A stretch of 64,000 bases of DNA, from NCBI RefSeq assembly GCF_030014915.1, contig NZ_JAGIXS010000001.1:1943261-2007260 (forward strand). The letters are read 5' to 3'. Below, piece by piece: positions 34,030 through 43,688 of the stretch. The notes beneath the pieces are model-generated. The model did not search any database. It worked only from the letters and a program-made list of their open reading frames with translations, and was not told the DNA's origin. The DNA is from Pelomonas sp. V22. Lineage in GTDB: Bacteria > Pseudomonadota > Gammaproteobacteria > Burkholderiales > Burkholderiaceae_C. Positions within the stretch are counted from its first letter, which is position 1, and each line of letters opens with the position of its first letter. The position numbers and the translations under genes were made by a program.

Positions 34030-35112
34030 ATGCCAAGCAAGAAAGAACAGTTGCTGGAGCTGATCCGCAACAATCCCTTCATCAGCCAGCAGGACCTGGC
34101 CCAGCAGCTGGGCCTGTCGCGTTCGGCGGTGGCCGGCCATATTGCCGCGCTGACGCGCGAGCGGCAATTGCTGGGCCGGGCCTACATCCTGCCGCAGCGC
34201 TCGCCTTTGCTGTGCATAGGCGGGGCCAACATCGACCGCAAGCTGAGCAGCTTGTCACCGATTCGGCCCGGCACCTCGAACCCGGCCCGCCTGGTCAAGG
34301 AGAGCCCGGGCGGCGTGGCCCGCAACATCGCCGAGAACCTGGCCCGCCTGGGCCTACCGGTGCAGCTGCTGACGGCCGTGGGCCTGGATGCCACCGGCCA
34401 GGGCCTGCTGGCACAGGCCCAAGCGGCGGGCCTCGACACCAGCGGCAGCCTGCAGATCGCCGACGCTGCCACCGGCAGCTACACGGCCGTGCTCGACGCC
34501 GACGGCCAGATGCTGGTGGCCCTGGCTCACATGGAACTGGCCGAGCGCTTGAGCCCCGACTTCCTGCGCAGCACAGCGGCCCAGCGCGCCCAGGCGCGGA
34601 TGCTGATCGCCGACCTCAACCTGCCGGCCGAGAGCCTCGCCCTGCTGCTCGCCGAAGCCCATGCGGCCGGCCAGCCCACGGTGCTGGTGGCCGTGTCTGA
34701 ACCCAAGATGGACCGCCTGCCCGAGCAGCTGCAGGGCCTGCGCTGCCTGGTGCTCAACCTCGGCGAGCTGGAAGCATTGATCGGCGCCCCCATGAAGAGC
34801 GCCACGGCCCGCAACCAGGCCCTGGCGGCCCTGCGAGAACGCGGCCTGCAGGACCTGGTGATCACGCAAGGCCGCGCCGGCCTGCTCTACAGCCGCCCGG
34901 ACGGCCGCTTCGGCTCGCTGGCCGCGCCCCCTACCGAGGTGCTGGACGTGACCGGCGCCGGTGATGCCTTTGCCGCCGGCCTCTGCCACGGCCTGGACCG
35001 CGATCCCGAGGACCTCGAGGCCGCCTGCCACCAAGGCCTGCGCCTCGCGGCCCTCACCCTGCAAACCACGGCGACGGTCCACCCGGACCTCTCGCCCACA
35101 ACCCTGGACTGA
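34030..35112 (+). CDS. psuK: Pseudouridine kinase with N-terminal helix-turn-helix domain
   Basis: 360 residues. The first 55 are a winged helix (EQLLELIRNNPFISQQDLAQ, LGLSRSAVAGHIAALTRE). The rest is a PfkB/ribokinase domain: CIGGANIDRK, ESPGGVARNIAENLARLG and the catalytic GAGDAFAAGL (about 307). It phosphorylates pseudouridine to pseudouridine-5'-phosphate. Such HTH fusions are known in this family, for example YeiI-like proteins, and may give autoregulation. psuG follows after 6 nt, forming the pseudouridine degradation operon. Confidence 0.9.
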   Translation: MPSKKEQLLELIRNNPFISQQDLAQQLGLSRSAVAGHIAALTRERQLLGRAYILPQRSPLLCIGGANIDRKLSSLSPIRPGTSNPARLVKESPGGVARNIAENLARLGLPVQLLTAVGLDATGQGLLAQAQAAGLDTSGSLQIADAATGSYTAVLDADGQMLVALAHMELAERLSPDFLRSTAAQRAQARMLIADLNLPAESLALLLAEAHAAGQPTVLVAVSEPKMDRLPEQLQGLRCLVLNLGELEALIGAPMKSATARNQALAALRERGLQDLVITQGRAGLLYSRPDGRFGSLAAPPTEVLDVTGAGDAFAAGLCHGLDRDPEDLEAACHQGLRLAALTLQTTATVHPDLSPTTLD

Positions 35113-35118
35113 ACAAGC

Positions 35119-36027
35119 ATGCAGCACTATTTCGAATACTCGGCCGAAGTGACGGCCGCCCGCGCCGCCGGCAAGCCCCTGGTGGCGCTGGAGTCCACCA
35201 TCATTTCCCATGGCATGCCCTATCCGCAGAACGTGGAAACGGCGTGCGAGGTGGAGGCCATCATCCGCGCCGAGGGCGCCGTGCCGGCCACCATTGCGGT
35301 GATGGGCGGCAAGATCCGCGTCGGCCTCTCCAGCGAGGAGCTGGACCTGCTCGGCCGCAGCAGCGACGCGCTGAAGCTGAGCCGCCGCGACCTGCCTTAC
35401 GCCATCACGAGCGGCAAGGTCGGCGCCACGACCGTGGCCGCCACCATGATCTGCGCCCAGCTGGCCGGCATCTGTGTCTTCGTCACCGGTGGCATAGGCG
35501 GCGTGCATCGCGGCGCCCCGGAGACCTTCGACATCTCGGCCGACCTGCAGGAGCTGGCCAAGACCTCGGTGGCCGTGGTCTGCGCCGGCGCCAAGAGCAT
35601 CCTCGACATCGCGCTGACGCTGGAATACCTGGAGACGCAGGGCGTGCCCGTGGTCTCGGTGGGGCAAGACAACTTCGCCGCCTTCTACACGCCGGACAGC
35701 GGCTTCAAGGCCGATTTCCGGCTCGACACGGCGGCCGAGCAGGCAGCCTTTCTGCGCGCCAAATGGGGCCTCGGCCTCGCTGGCGGCGTGGTGCTGAGCA
35801 ACCCGGTGCCGGCGAGTGAGGCCATGCAGCGCGCCGAGATCGATGCGATCACCGTCCAAGCCCTGCAGGAGGCAGCCGCCCAGGGCATCACCGGCAAGGC
35901 GGTCACGCCCTTCCTGCTGGCCCGCATCAAGGCGCTGACCGGCGGCCGCAGCCTGGCCACCAACATCGCCCTGGTGAAGAACAATGCGCGGGTCGGTGCG
36001 CAACTCGCCCTGGCCCTGCAAGGCTGA
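35119..36027 (+). CDS. psuG: Pseudouridine-5'-phosphate glycosidase
   Basis: 302 residues. It splits pseudouridine-5'-phosphate into uracil and ribose-5-phosphate, completing the pathway begun by PsuK. Family blocks are ALESTIISHGMPYPQNVE at the N-terminus, KVGATTVAATMI, VFVTGGIGGVHRGA, VCAGAKSILDIALTLEYLET and SVGQDNFAAFYT. Length and start agree with the family. It is read directly after psuK. Confidence 0.95.
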   Translation: MQHYFEYSAEVTAARAAGKPLVALESTIISHGMPYPQNVETACEVEAIIRAEGAVPATIAVMGGKIRVGLSSEELDLLGRSSDALKLSRRDLPYAITSGKVGATTVAATMICAQLAGICVFVTGGIGGVHRGAPETFDISADLQELAKTSVAVVCAGAKSILDIALTLEYLETQGVPVVSVGQDNFAAFYTPDSGFKADFRLDTAAEQAAFLRAKWGLGLAGGVVLSNPVPASEAMQRAEIDAITVQALQEAAAQGITGKAVTPFLLARIKALTGGRSLATNIALVKNNARVGAQLALALQG

Positions 36028-36155
36028 GAGCGGCTTGTCGTCAAATGCCAGGCCGAATGTCCCCGCGCTTCACCGGCGCGAAACATTCAGCCTGGGAGGC
36101 ACACTTAAGCTCCCGGCCCTGATTCCAAGCCCTCGTTGAGAAGAAAGCCCTCCGC

Positions 36156-37391
36156 ATGCGCAGCAAGCCTCTTGCCCTGACCCTGGTCGTGATTGCCCTG
36201 GCGGGCGCGGGATGGTGGTGGAAGGGGCGGGGAGCCAGCAATGGCGAGGCGGCCGCAGCCGCCAGCGCGCCGGCCTCGGGCGCCTCTGCAGCGGCACGCG
36301 GCGGCCCGCAATTGGTGGGCGTCTGGAAGGCGCAGCAGCAGGACGTGCCTGTCAGCATCGAGGCCAGCGGCACCGTCGTGGCCCTGGCCACCGTCGATCT
36401 GCGCGCCCAGACCACCAGCACCGTGCGCGAGCTCTTGATCAAGGACGGCGACATGGTGCGCAAGGGCCAGCCACTGTTCCGCTTCGATGACCGCGCCGAC
36501 CGCGCCAACCTGGACAAGGCCCGCGCCCAGCTGGCCCGCGACCGAGCCAGCCTGGCCGACTTCGAGCGCCAGCTCAAGCGCGCGGAGGAGCTGAAGGCCC
36601 AGGGCTTCGTGGCCCAGAACGCGGTCGACACGGCGCTCTCCAATGTGGAGGCCCAGCGCGCCCTGGTGCAGTCCGACGAGGCCGCCGTGCAGGCCGCCCA
36701 GGTCCTGCTCTCCTACAACGAGGTGCGCGCGCCCTTCGCCGGCCGCGCCGGCCAGCTGAACGTGGTGCCCGGCACCCTGGTGCAGGCCAATGCCACGGCC
36801 CTGCCCCTGGTCAGCATCGCGCAGCTGCATCCGATTGGCGTCGGCTTCGTCGTGCCTGAAACCCAGCTCGCGGCCGTGCTGGCCGCCACGCGCGGCAGCA
36901 AGGCCGAGGGGCTGGAAGCGCAGGTGATCATGCCCGGCAGCCGCCCCGGCAAGGACGCCGAGCCCATCAAGGGCCGCGTCACCTTCGTCGACAACCTGGT
37001 CGATGCCAACACCGGCACCCTGAAGCTCAAGGCCGAGTTCGGGAACGACAAGCAGGCCCTGTGGCCCGGCCAGTACGTGCGCGTGCGCATGGTGCTGCGC
37101 ACCTTGAAGGACGCCGTGGTCGTGCCGCAGGCCGCCATCATCCAGCGCGGCAACGAGCGCTCGGTCTATGTGGTGGGCGCCGACCAGACCGCCGTGCAGA
37201 AGACGGTGCAGGCCCGCTACCCGTTCGGCGAGCTGGTCGTGGTTGAGGGCGTGGCGCCGGGCGAGCAGGTGGTGCTGGACGGCAAACAGAACCTGCGGCC
37301 GGGCGTGCCCTTGAAGCTGCAGCCCGCGTCACTGAATCCGGCAGCACCGGCGCGCAAGGCTTCTGAAGCCGCTTCGGGTGCCTCCAAATGA
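36156..37391 (+). CDS. RND efflux periplasmic adaptor (membrane fusion protein)
   Basis: 411 residues. An N-terminal anchor (LALTLVVIALAGAGWWW) precedes a lipoyl/barrel-sandwich domain (ATVDLRAQTTSTVRELLIKDGDMVRKGQPLF), an alpha-helical hairpin (LDKARAQLARDRASLADFER), a beta-barrel (IGVGFVVPETQL) and a membrane-proximal domain. It links the inner-membrane pump to an outer-membrane channel. It overlaps the pump gene by ATGA. No outer-membrane factor gene is nearby, so a channel encoded elsewhere must be used. Confidence 0.92.
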   Translation: MRSKPLALTLVVIALAGAGWWWKGRGASNGEAAAAASAPASGASAAARGGPQLVGVWKAQQQDVPVSIEASGTVVALATVDLRAQTTSTVRELLIKDGDMVRKGQPLFRFDDRADRANLDKARAQLARDRASLADFERQLKRAEELKAQGFVAQNAVDTALSNVEAQRALVQSDEAAVQAAQVLLSYNEVRAPFAGRAGQLNVVPGTLVQANATALPLVSIAQLHPIGVGFVVPETQLAAVLAATRGSKAEGLEAQVIMPGSRPGKDAEPIKGRVTFVDNLVDANTGTLKLKAEFGNDKQALWPGQYVRVRMVLRTLKDAVVVPQAAIIQRGNERSVYVVGADQTAVQKTVQARYPFGELVVVEGVAPGEQVVLDGKQNLRPGVPLKLQPASLNPAAPARKASEAASGASK

Positions 37392-40300
37392 ACTGGACTG
37401 AATTGTTCATCCGGCGGCCGGTGATGACCGTGCTGCTGAACATCTCGGTGGTGATCGCCGGCCTGGCGGCCTGGAGCAAGATCCCGGTCGCCGCCCTGCC
37501 CAGCTACAACACGCCGGTCATCAATGTGCAGGCCAGCCTGCCGGGCGCCTCGCCCGAGACCATGGCCTCGTCCGTCGCGCTACCGCTGGAGAAGCAGTTC
37601 TCCACCATTGCCGGCCTGACCACGATCTCGTCCAGCTCGGGCCTAGGCTCCACCAACCTCACGCTGGAGTTCGACCCCTCGCGGAACATTGATGCTGCTG
37701 CAGTCGACGTGCAGGCCGCGCTGTTCCGCAGCTTGCGCGCCCTGCCGGTGGAGATGACCTCGCCGCCCAGCTACCGCAAGGTCAACCCGGCCGATGCGCC
37801 GGTGCTGCTGGTGGCGCTGACCTCGCCCTCGATCAACATCACCGAGCTGAATGATTTCGCCGAGAACCTGATCACGCCGGCGCTCTCCACCATCGACGGC
37901 GTGGCCCAGGTCTCGATCTTTGGCCAGAAGCGCTATGCCGTGCGCATCAAGGTGCGCAACGACCTGCTGGCGCAGCGAAACATCACGCTGGAAGAGCTGC
38001 AGACGGCGATCCGCAGCGCCAATGCCAACACGCCGGTGGGCGTGCTGGACGGCAACCGCCAGACCCTCACCATCCAGGCCAACAAACAGCTGAAGAGCGC
38101 CCGCGAGTTCGGCGCCCTCGTCGTGGGTACGCGCAATGGCGCGCCGGTCTTCCTGCGTGACGTGGCCGACGTCCAGGACAGCTTCGAGACCACCAAGTCC
38201 TTCAGCAATTTCAACGGCGAGCGCTCCATCGTGCTGGCCGTGCAGCGCCAGCCGGACGCCAACACGGTCAAGGTGGTCGATGCCGTCAAGGCCATGCTGC
38301 CGCGCTTCCAGGCCCAGCTGCCGGACTCGGTGCAGATGAGCACGCTGAACGACCGCTCGGTCTCGGTGCGCGAGTCCCTGCACGACGTGTACCTCACGCT
38401 GGCCCTGACCGTGGGCCTCGTGGTGATGGTGATCTTCATCTTCCTGCGCCGCGCGGCCGCCACCCTGATCCCGGCGCTGTCGCTGCCGATCTCGCTGATC
38501 GGTGCGCTGACCCTGCTGTTCGCCCTGGGCTACAGCCTGGACAACATCTCGCTCCTGGGCATCACCCTCGCCGTGGGCCTGGTGGTGGACGACGCCATCG
38601 TGATGCTGGAGAACATCTACCGCCACATCGAGGACGGCGCCAAGCCCTTCGAGGCGGCCGTGCGCGGCGCGCGCGAGATGACCTTCACCATCCTGTCGAT
38701 CTCGATCTCGCTGGTGGCGGTCTTGATCCCGATCTTCTTCATGCCGGGCGTGATCGGCCTCCTGTTCCACGAGTTCGCGGTGGTGGTCTCGCTGTCCATC
38801 CTCGTGTCGGCCATGGTCTCGCTGACCCTCGTGCCCATGCTGTGCAGCCGCTACCTGAAGCCGCACCACGACACGGAAGAAAGCAAGCTCGGCCAGTGGT
38901 TCGAGCGCGGCTTCAAGGCCACGCAGAACGCCTATGCCCGCTCGCTCGATTGGGCGCTCGCGCGGCGCGGCTGGGTCTACGGCGTCGCCCTGCTGAGCTT
39001 CGTGGCCACGATCTGGATGTACATGGCCATCCCCAAGGGCTTTTTTCCCGAGGAAGACATAGGCCAGATCCAGGCCAGCACCGAGGCCAGCGAAGACACC
39101 TCCTTCAACACCATGACCGTGCTGCAGGAGCAGGCGGCGGCCATCGTCAAGAACAACCCGGCGGTGCTGAGCGTCTCGGCCGCCGTCGGCGGCGGGCCCA
39201 ACGCCACCGGCGCCACCAACACCGGCCGCATGTTCATCAACCTGAAGCCGCGCAAGGAGCGGCCGCCGATGGTGAAGGTGCTGGAAAGCCTGCGCAAGGA
39301 CCTGCGCGCCGTGCCGGGCCTGCAAGTCTTCCTGCGGCCCGTCCAGAACCTGCAGCTGGGTGGCCGCCAGAGCAAGAGCCGCTACCAGTTCACCTTGCAG
39401 TCGGTCGCGGCGGGCGAGCTGAGCACCTGGTCGCAGAAGCTGCAGGCCAAGCTGCGCGAGGACAGCAAGATCTTCCGCGACGTGACCAGCGACTCGCAGC
39501 TGCGCGGCCTGCAGGCCAACCTCGTCATCGACCGCGAGCGCGCCAACCTGCTGGGCGTGCAGATGCAGGACCTGCGCTCGATGCTTTACGACGCCTTCGG
39601 TGAGCGCCAGGTGTCCAGCATCTTTGCGGAGAGCAACACCTACCAGGTGATCATGGAGGCCAGCGACGCCGACCGCATGGGCGAGGACGCCTTCGACAAG
39701 ATCTACCTGCGCAGCAAGAACGGCTCGCTGGTACCGCTGACCGCCTTTGCCACCGTGCAGCGCGGCCTGGGGCCCACTTCGGTCAATCACCAGGGCCAGT
39801 TGCAGGCCATCACGCTCTCGTTCAACCTGGCGCCTGACATGCCGCTGGGCGAAGCAACGAAGGCGATCTCTGCCTACACCAAAGAGATCGGCCTTCCCGG
39901 GTCCATCATCACCAGCTACGGCGGTGATGCGGCGGTGTTCCAGGACTCGCAGTCGGGCCAGCTCTTGCTGATCGGCCTGGCGTTGGCGGTGATCTATGTG
40001 CTGCTCGGCGTGCTCTACGAGAGCTACATCCACCCAATCACCATCCTCGCGGGCCTGCCCTCGGCGGCGGTGGGAGCGCTGATCACGCTGCAGCTGTTTG
40101 GCATGGACCTGACCATCATCGCGACCATCGGCATCGTGATGCTGATCGGCATCGTCAAGAAGAACGCGATCATGATGATCGACTTCGCCCTCGATGCGCA
40201 GCGCAATGGCGGCATGACGCCCGATGCCGCGATCCGCGAGGCCTGCATCCTGCGCTTCCGGCCCATCATGATGACCACGCTGGCCGCGCTGATGGGCGCC

Positions 40301-40504
40301 CTGCCCATCGCCCTCGGCCTCGGTGCCGGCGCCGAGCTGCGCCAGCCGCTGGGCCTCGCGGTGGTGGGCGGCCTGATCCTGTCGCAGGCGGTGACGCTGT
40401 ACATCACGCCGGTGATCTACCTGGCGCTCGATCGCTGGAGCGGCAAGGGGCCGGACACGCGCGAGGTGGCCCATGTGGCCATGACGGCACACGCCGCCGA
40501 TTGA
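37388..40504 (+). CDS. RND multidrug efflux pump, MdtB/MexF-like HAE1 family
   Basis: 1038 residues with the RND layout: a first transmembrane helix (FIRRPVMTVLLNISVVIAGL), a large periplasmic loop, helices 2-6 including LGITLAVGLVVDDAIVMLEN with the proton-relay Asp pair, a second periplasmic loop and helices 8-12 (IGIVMLIGIVKKNAIMMIDF). It exports drugs or other amphiphiles using the proton gradient. It is translationally coupled to the adaptor. Substrate not readable from sequence. Confidence 0.94.
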   Translation: MNWTELFIRRPVMTVLLNISVVIAGLAAWSKIPVAALPSYNTPVINVQASLPGASPETMASSVALPLEKQFSTIAGLTTISSSSGLGSTNLTLEFDPSRNIDAAAVDVQAALFRSLRALPVEMTSPPSYRKVNPADAPVLLVALTSPSINITELNDFAENLITPALSTIDGVAQVSIFGQKRYAVRIKVRNDLLAQRNITLEELQTAIRSANANTPVGVLDGNRQTLTIQANKQLKSAREFGALVVGTRNGAPVFLRDVADVQDSFETTKSFSNFNGERSIVLAVQRQPDANTVKVVDAVKAMLPRFQAQLPDSVQMSTLNDRSVSVRESLHDVYLTLALTVGLVVMVIFIFLRRAAATLIPALSLPISLIGALTLLFALGYSLDNISLLGITLAVGLVVDDAIVMLENIYRHIEDGAKPFEAAVRGAREMTFTILSISISLVAVLIPIFFMPGVIGLLFHEFAVVVSLSILVSAMVSLTLVPMLCSRYLKPHHDTEESKLGQWFERGFKATQNAYARSLDWALARRGWVYGVALLSFVATIWMYMAIPKGFFPEEDIGQIQASTEASEDTSFNTMTVLQEQAAAIVKNNPAVLSVSAAVGGGPNATGATNTGRMFINLKPRKERPPMVKVLESLRKDLRAVPGLQVFLRPVQNLQLGGRQSKSRYQFTLQSVAAGELSTWSQKLQAKLREDSKIFRDVTSDSQLRGLQANLVIDRERANLLGVQMQDLRSMLYDAFGERQVSSIFAESNTYQVIMEASDADRMGEDAFDKIYLRSKNGSLVPLTAFATVQRGLGPTSVNHQGQLQAITLSFNLAPDMPLGEATKAISAYTKEIGLPGSIITSYGGDAAVFQDSQSGQLLLIGLALAVIYVLLGVLYESYIHPITILAGLPSAAVGALITLQLFGMDLTIIATIGIVMLIGIVKKNAIMMIDFALDAQRNGGMTPDAAIREACILRFRPIMMTTLAALMGALPIALGLGAGAELRQPLGLAVVGGLILSQAVTLYITPVIYLALDRWSGKGPDTREVAHVAMTAHAAD

Positions 40505-40618
40505 CGCAGCCGCAAACAAGCGACCCGAAAGGGAAACACCGATTCGAGCCGGGCCGCCTCTTCGTTACAGTGGCGGCCCGGCCCGCTTTGGGCGAAAGCA
40601 TTCTCTAGAAGGCCCTCG

Positions 40619-42100
40619 ATGGACGCCATTCCCCACCAAGACCTGAAGCGCGGCATCGGCGCGCGGCAGCTGAGCATGATTGCCATCGGCGGCGCCATCG
40701 GCACCGGCCTGTTCCTGGCCAGCGGCGGCGCCATCGCCCAGGCCGGCCCCGGCGGCGCCATGCTGGCCTACGCCATCATGGGCGCGGCGGTGTTCTGCAT
40801 GATGCAATCGCTCGGCGAGATGGCCACGCAGCTGCCCATCGCCGGCTCCTTCGAGGCCTATGCCGAGCGCTTCGTCGACCCGTCGCTCGGCTTTGCCTTC
40901 GGCTGGAACTACTGGTTCAGCTGGTCGATCACGCTGGCGGCCGAGTTCGTGGCCGGGGCCCTGATCGTCAAGTTCTGGTTCCCCGACAGCAACCCGACCT
41001 ACTGGGCTATGGGCTTCTTCGTGCTGCTGATGGGGCTGAACCTGCTGTCGGTGAAGGCCTATGCCGAGGCCGAGTACTGGTTCGCCAGCATCAAGGTGAC
41101 CACGGTCATCATCTTCCTCTTCGTCGGCCTCTTGATGATCTTCGGCCTGCTCGGCAACCAGGAGTCGATCGGCTTCAAGAACTGGGGCCTCGTGGACGCC
41201 GCCAGCGGCAAGAGCGCGCCCTTCGTGGGGGGCCTCGCGGCCATCCTCGGCGTGTTCCTGGTGGCGGGCTTCTCCTTCCAGGGCACCGAGGGCGTGGGCC
41301 TCGCAGCGGCCGAGACCGAGAACCCCGAGAAGAACGTGCCCAAGGCCATCCACTCGGTGTTCTGGCGCATCCTGCTGTTCTACATCGGCGCCATGGCCAT
41401 CATCGGCTTCCTGATCCCCTTCACCGACCCCAACCTGCTGCGCAGCGGCGAGGAGAACGTGGCCTATTCGCCGTTCACGCTGGTGTTCTCGCACCTGCCC
41501 AAGATCGGCTTCTACGCGGCCAACCTGATGAACTTCGTGATCCTGTCGGCTGTGCTGTCGGCCGGCAATTCATCGCTCTACGTGTCCTCGCGCATGCTCT
41601 ATGCGATGGCCCACAGCCGCAAAGCGCCCAAGCTGTTCGGCAAGGTCAATGCGCGCGGCGTGCCGGTGGCGGCCGTCTGGGCCACCGGCCTCGTCGGCGC
41701 CCTGGCCTTCCTGGCCAGCGAGATCGGTGCCACCAAGATCTACCAGCTGCTCTACAACGCCTCGGGCCTCACGGGCTTCCTGATCTGGCTCGGCATCGCC
41801 ATCTGCCACCTGCGCTTCCGCAAGGCCTGGGTGGCCCAGGGCCGGCCCTTGAGCGACCTGAAGTTCAAGGCCATGTTCTACCCCTGGGGCCCCTGGGCGG
41901 CCGTGGTGCTGTTCCTGATCGTGCTGTTCGGCGCCAATGCCTCGCTGTTCCAGGCCGACCCGTTCAGCTGGTTCGACGTCATCAGCAACTACCTGCCCAT
42001 CCCGGCCTTCGTGGCGCTCTACCTGGGCCACAAATGGATCAACAAGACCCGGGTTGTACCGCTGAAGGACTGCGACTTCGAGATGAAGCAGGACGATTGA
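40619..42100 (+). CDS. Amino-acid permease of the APC family (LysP/AroP-like)
   Basis: 493 residues with 12 predicted transmembrane helices. The start KRGIGARQLSMIAIGGAIGTGLFLASG is the amino-acid transporter signature; FSFQGTEGVGLAAAETENPEKNVPKAIHSVFWRI is the second conserved block. It imports an amino acid with protons. LysP-like features are seen, but the substrate cannot be fixed. The following M20-family gene begins 34 bp downstream and is probably co-transcribed, so the pair may handle peptides or N-acyl amino acids. Confidence 0.9.
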   Translation: MDAIPHQDLKRGIGARQLSMIAIGGAIGTGLFLASGGAIAQAGPGGAMLAYAIMGAAVFCMMQSLGEMATQLPIAGSFEAYAERFVDPSLGFAFGWNYWFSWSITLAAEFVAGALIVKFWFPDSNPTYWAMGFFVLLMGLNLLSVKAYAEAEYWFASIKVTTVIIFLFVGLLMIFGLLGNQESIGFKNWGLVDAASGKSAPFVGGLAAILGVFLVAGFSFQGTEGVGLAAAETENPEKNVPKAIHSVFWRILLFYIGAMAIIGFLIPFTDPNLLRSGEENVAYSPFTLVFSHLPKIGFYAANLMNFVILSAVLSAGNSSLYVSSRMLYAMAHSRKAPKLFGKVNARGVPVAAVWATGLVGALAFLASEIGATKIYQLLYNASGLTGFLIWLGIAICHLRFRKAWVAQGRPLSDLKFKAMFYPWGPWAAVVLFLIVLFGANASLFQADPFSWFDVISNYLPIPAFVALYLGHKWINKTRVVPLKDCDFEMKQDD

Positions 42101-42134
42101 AGGAAGACGATTCCACCCTCAACGAGGAGCATCG

Positions 42135-43646
42135 ATGATGAGACTGCACCCTGTACTGCCCGCAGCGCTTGCCGCCCTGGTCGTTTCGCTGCCAGTGCAC
42201 GCCCAGACCTTGAACCGCGAGCAACTCGAGAAGGCGGTGACCGCGAGGCACGACCTCACGGTCAAGGCCTTGCAGGACTGGATCGCGCTGCCCACCATTG
42301 CCGCCGAGGGCCGCAACGTGGCCGAGGGTGCGGAATACATGCGCCGACTGGCGCTCGATGCCGGATTCCAGCAGGCCCGGATCGTTCCCTCGGGCGGTGT
42401 GCCCGGCGTCTTTGCGACGCTCGACGCCGGCGCGCCGGTGACGCTCGGCATCTATTTCATGTACGACGTCAAGCAGTTCGACCCGGCCGAATGGAGCTCA
42501 CCGCCGCTCGAAGGCCGGCTGGTCGAGCGGCGTGGCGAAGGCACGGCCCTGATGGGGCGCGGCGCCATCAATCAGAAGGGGCCGGAAATGGCCTTCCTGG
42601 CCGCGCTGCACGCGTTCAAGGCGAGCGGGCGCAAGCTGCCGGTCAATCTGGTGCTGGTGGCGGAAGGCGAAGAGGAGATCGCCTCGCCAAACTTCCCCAC
42701 CATCGTCGCCGACCCGGAGGTCGCCGCTGCGCTCAAGAAGACGGTGGGCGTGTTCATTCCGACGTCCAGCCAGGACGCGCAGGGCAATGCTGGCATCACG
42801 CTGGGCGCCAAGGGGGCGGTCGAGTTCCAGCTGATCGTCGGCGGTGAGACGAGCGACAAATATCCGAAATCCGATGTCCACTCGAGCAATCACGCGCGAA
42901 TCGAGAGCCCGGCCTGGCGCCTGGTGAAGGCGCTCGACACGCTGGTCGCTGCCGACGGCCACACCCCGGCGATCGACGGGTGGTTCGAGAACGTCCAGCC
43001 GCTCACGCCGCGGCAGAAAGAGCTGATCGCGCAACGCGTCGCTTCGACGAATGAAGCGGAGGTCAAGAAGGCCCTGGGCGTGGGTCGATGGATAGGCAAC
43101 GAGGACTACCTGACCAGCTCGTACCGCTTCCTCTCGCAGCCGACCGTCAACATCCAGGGCCTGGTCAGCGGCTATACCGGGGTGGGGGGCAAGACCGTGC
43201 TGCCCGGCCGCGCCGAGGCCAAGCTCGAGTTCCGCCTGGTGCCGAACATGACCAAGGACGAGGTGGTCACCAAGCTCAAGGCACACCTGGCCAAGCGTGG
43301 TTTCGACGATGTGAAGGTCGTGGTGAGCGGCGGCTATGGCCCCAACCAGACCGACGAGAACAGCGCCTTCATCCAGGCGCAGAAACGTGTGTTCGATCGG
43401 GCCGGAATCAAGTACACGCTGAGCCCCCGCAACGCCGGCAGCTGGCCCGGCGTCGTGTTCAACGGCGCGCCGCTCAACCTGCCGACCGGCCAGTTCGGCA
43501 TCGGTCGCGGCAACGGGGCGCATGCGCCCAACGAATGGTTCCTGATCACCTCGACCAATCCCAAGGTCGCCGGCCTCGACGAGGCGACGATGCTCTACGT
43601 CGACTATCTCTACGAGATCGCGAAGCTGGGCGGCAGCGGGCGCTAG
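42135..43646 (+). CDS. Exported M20-family hydrolase-like protein with altered metal ligands
   Basis: 503 residues with a signal peptide (RLHPVLPAALAALVVSLPVHA). The M20 fold is clear: MGRGAINQKGPEMAFLAALHAF, LVLVAEGEEEIASPN and a dimerisation domain near 200-330. Two metal ligands differ from the norm: the His of the usual HxD motif is Met109 (YFMYDV), and the Asp of the usual GRGAxD motif is Asn146 (GRGAINQKG). The Glu pair near 178 is kept. The substitutions could change the metal site or remove peptidase activity. I believe this variant occurs in a subfamily of M20 proteins. GAGGAG precedes the tandem ATG start. Confidence 0.82.
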   Translation: MMRLHPVLPAALAALVVSLPVHAQTLNREQLEKAVTARHDLTVKALQDWIALPTIAAEGRNVAEGAEYMRRLALDAGFQQARIVPSGGVPGVFATLDAGAPVTLGIYFMYDVKQFDPAEWSSPPLEGRLVERRGEGTALMGRGAINQKGPEMAFLAALHAFKASGRKLPVNLVLVAEGEEEIASPNFPTIVADPEVAAALKKTVGVFIPTSSQDAQGNAGITLGAKGAVEFQLIVGGETSDKYPKSDVHSSNHARIESPAWRLVKALDTLVAADGHTPAIDGWFENVQPLTPRQKELIAQRVASTNEAEVKKALGVGRWIGNEDYLTSSYRFLSQPTVNIQGLVSGYTGVGGKTVLPGRAEAKLEFRLVPNMTKDEVVTKLKAHLAKRGFDDVKVVVSGGYGPNQTDENSAFIQAQKRVFDRAGIKYTLSPRNAGSWPGVVFNGAPLNLPTGQFGIGRGNGAHAPNEWFLITSTNPKVAGLDEATMLYVDYLYEIAKLGGSGR

Positions 43647-43688
43647 GTCGTCGGGCCGTCAGCGGGGCGCGGCGGGCGGGTCAGACGC

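Noticed and set aside
37643..40519. A 958-residue frame on the minus strand opposite the RND pump
   Set aside because: The composition is dominated by H, R, Q, D and G with no family features, while the plus strand encodes a canonical pump across the same bases.
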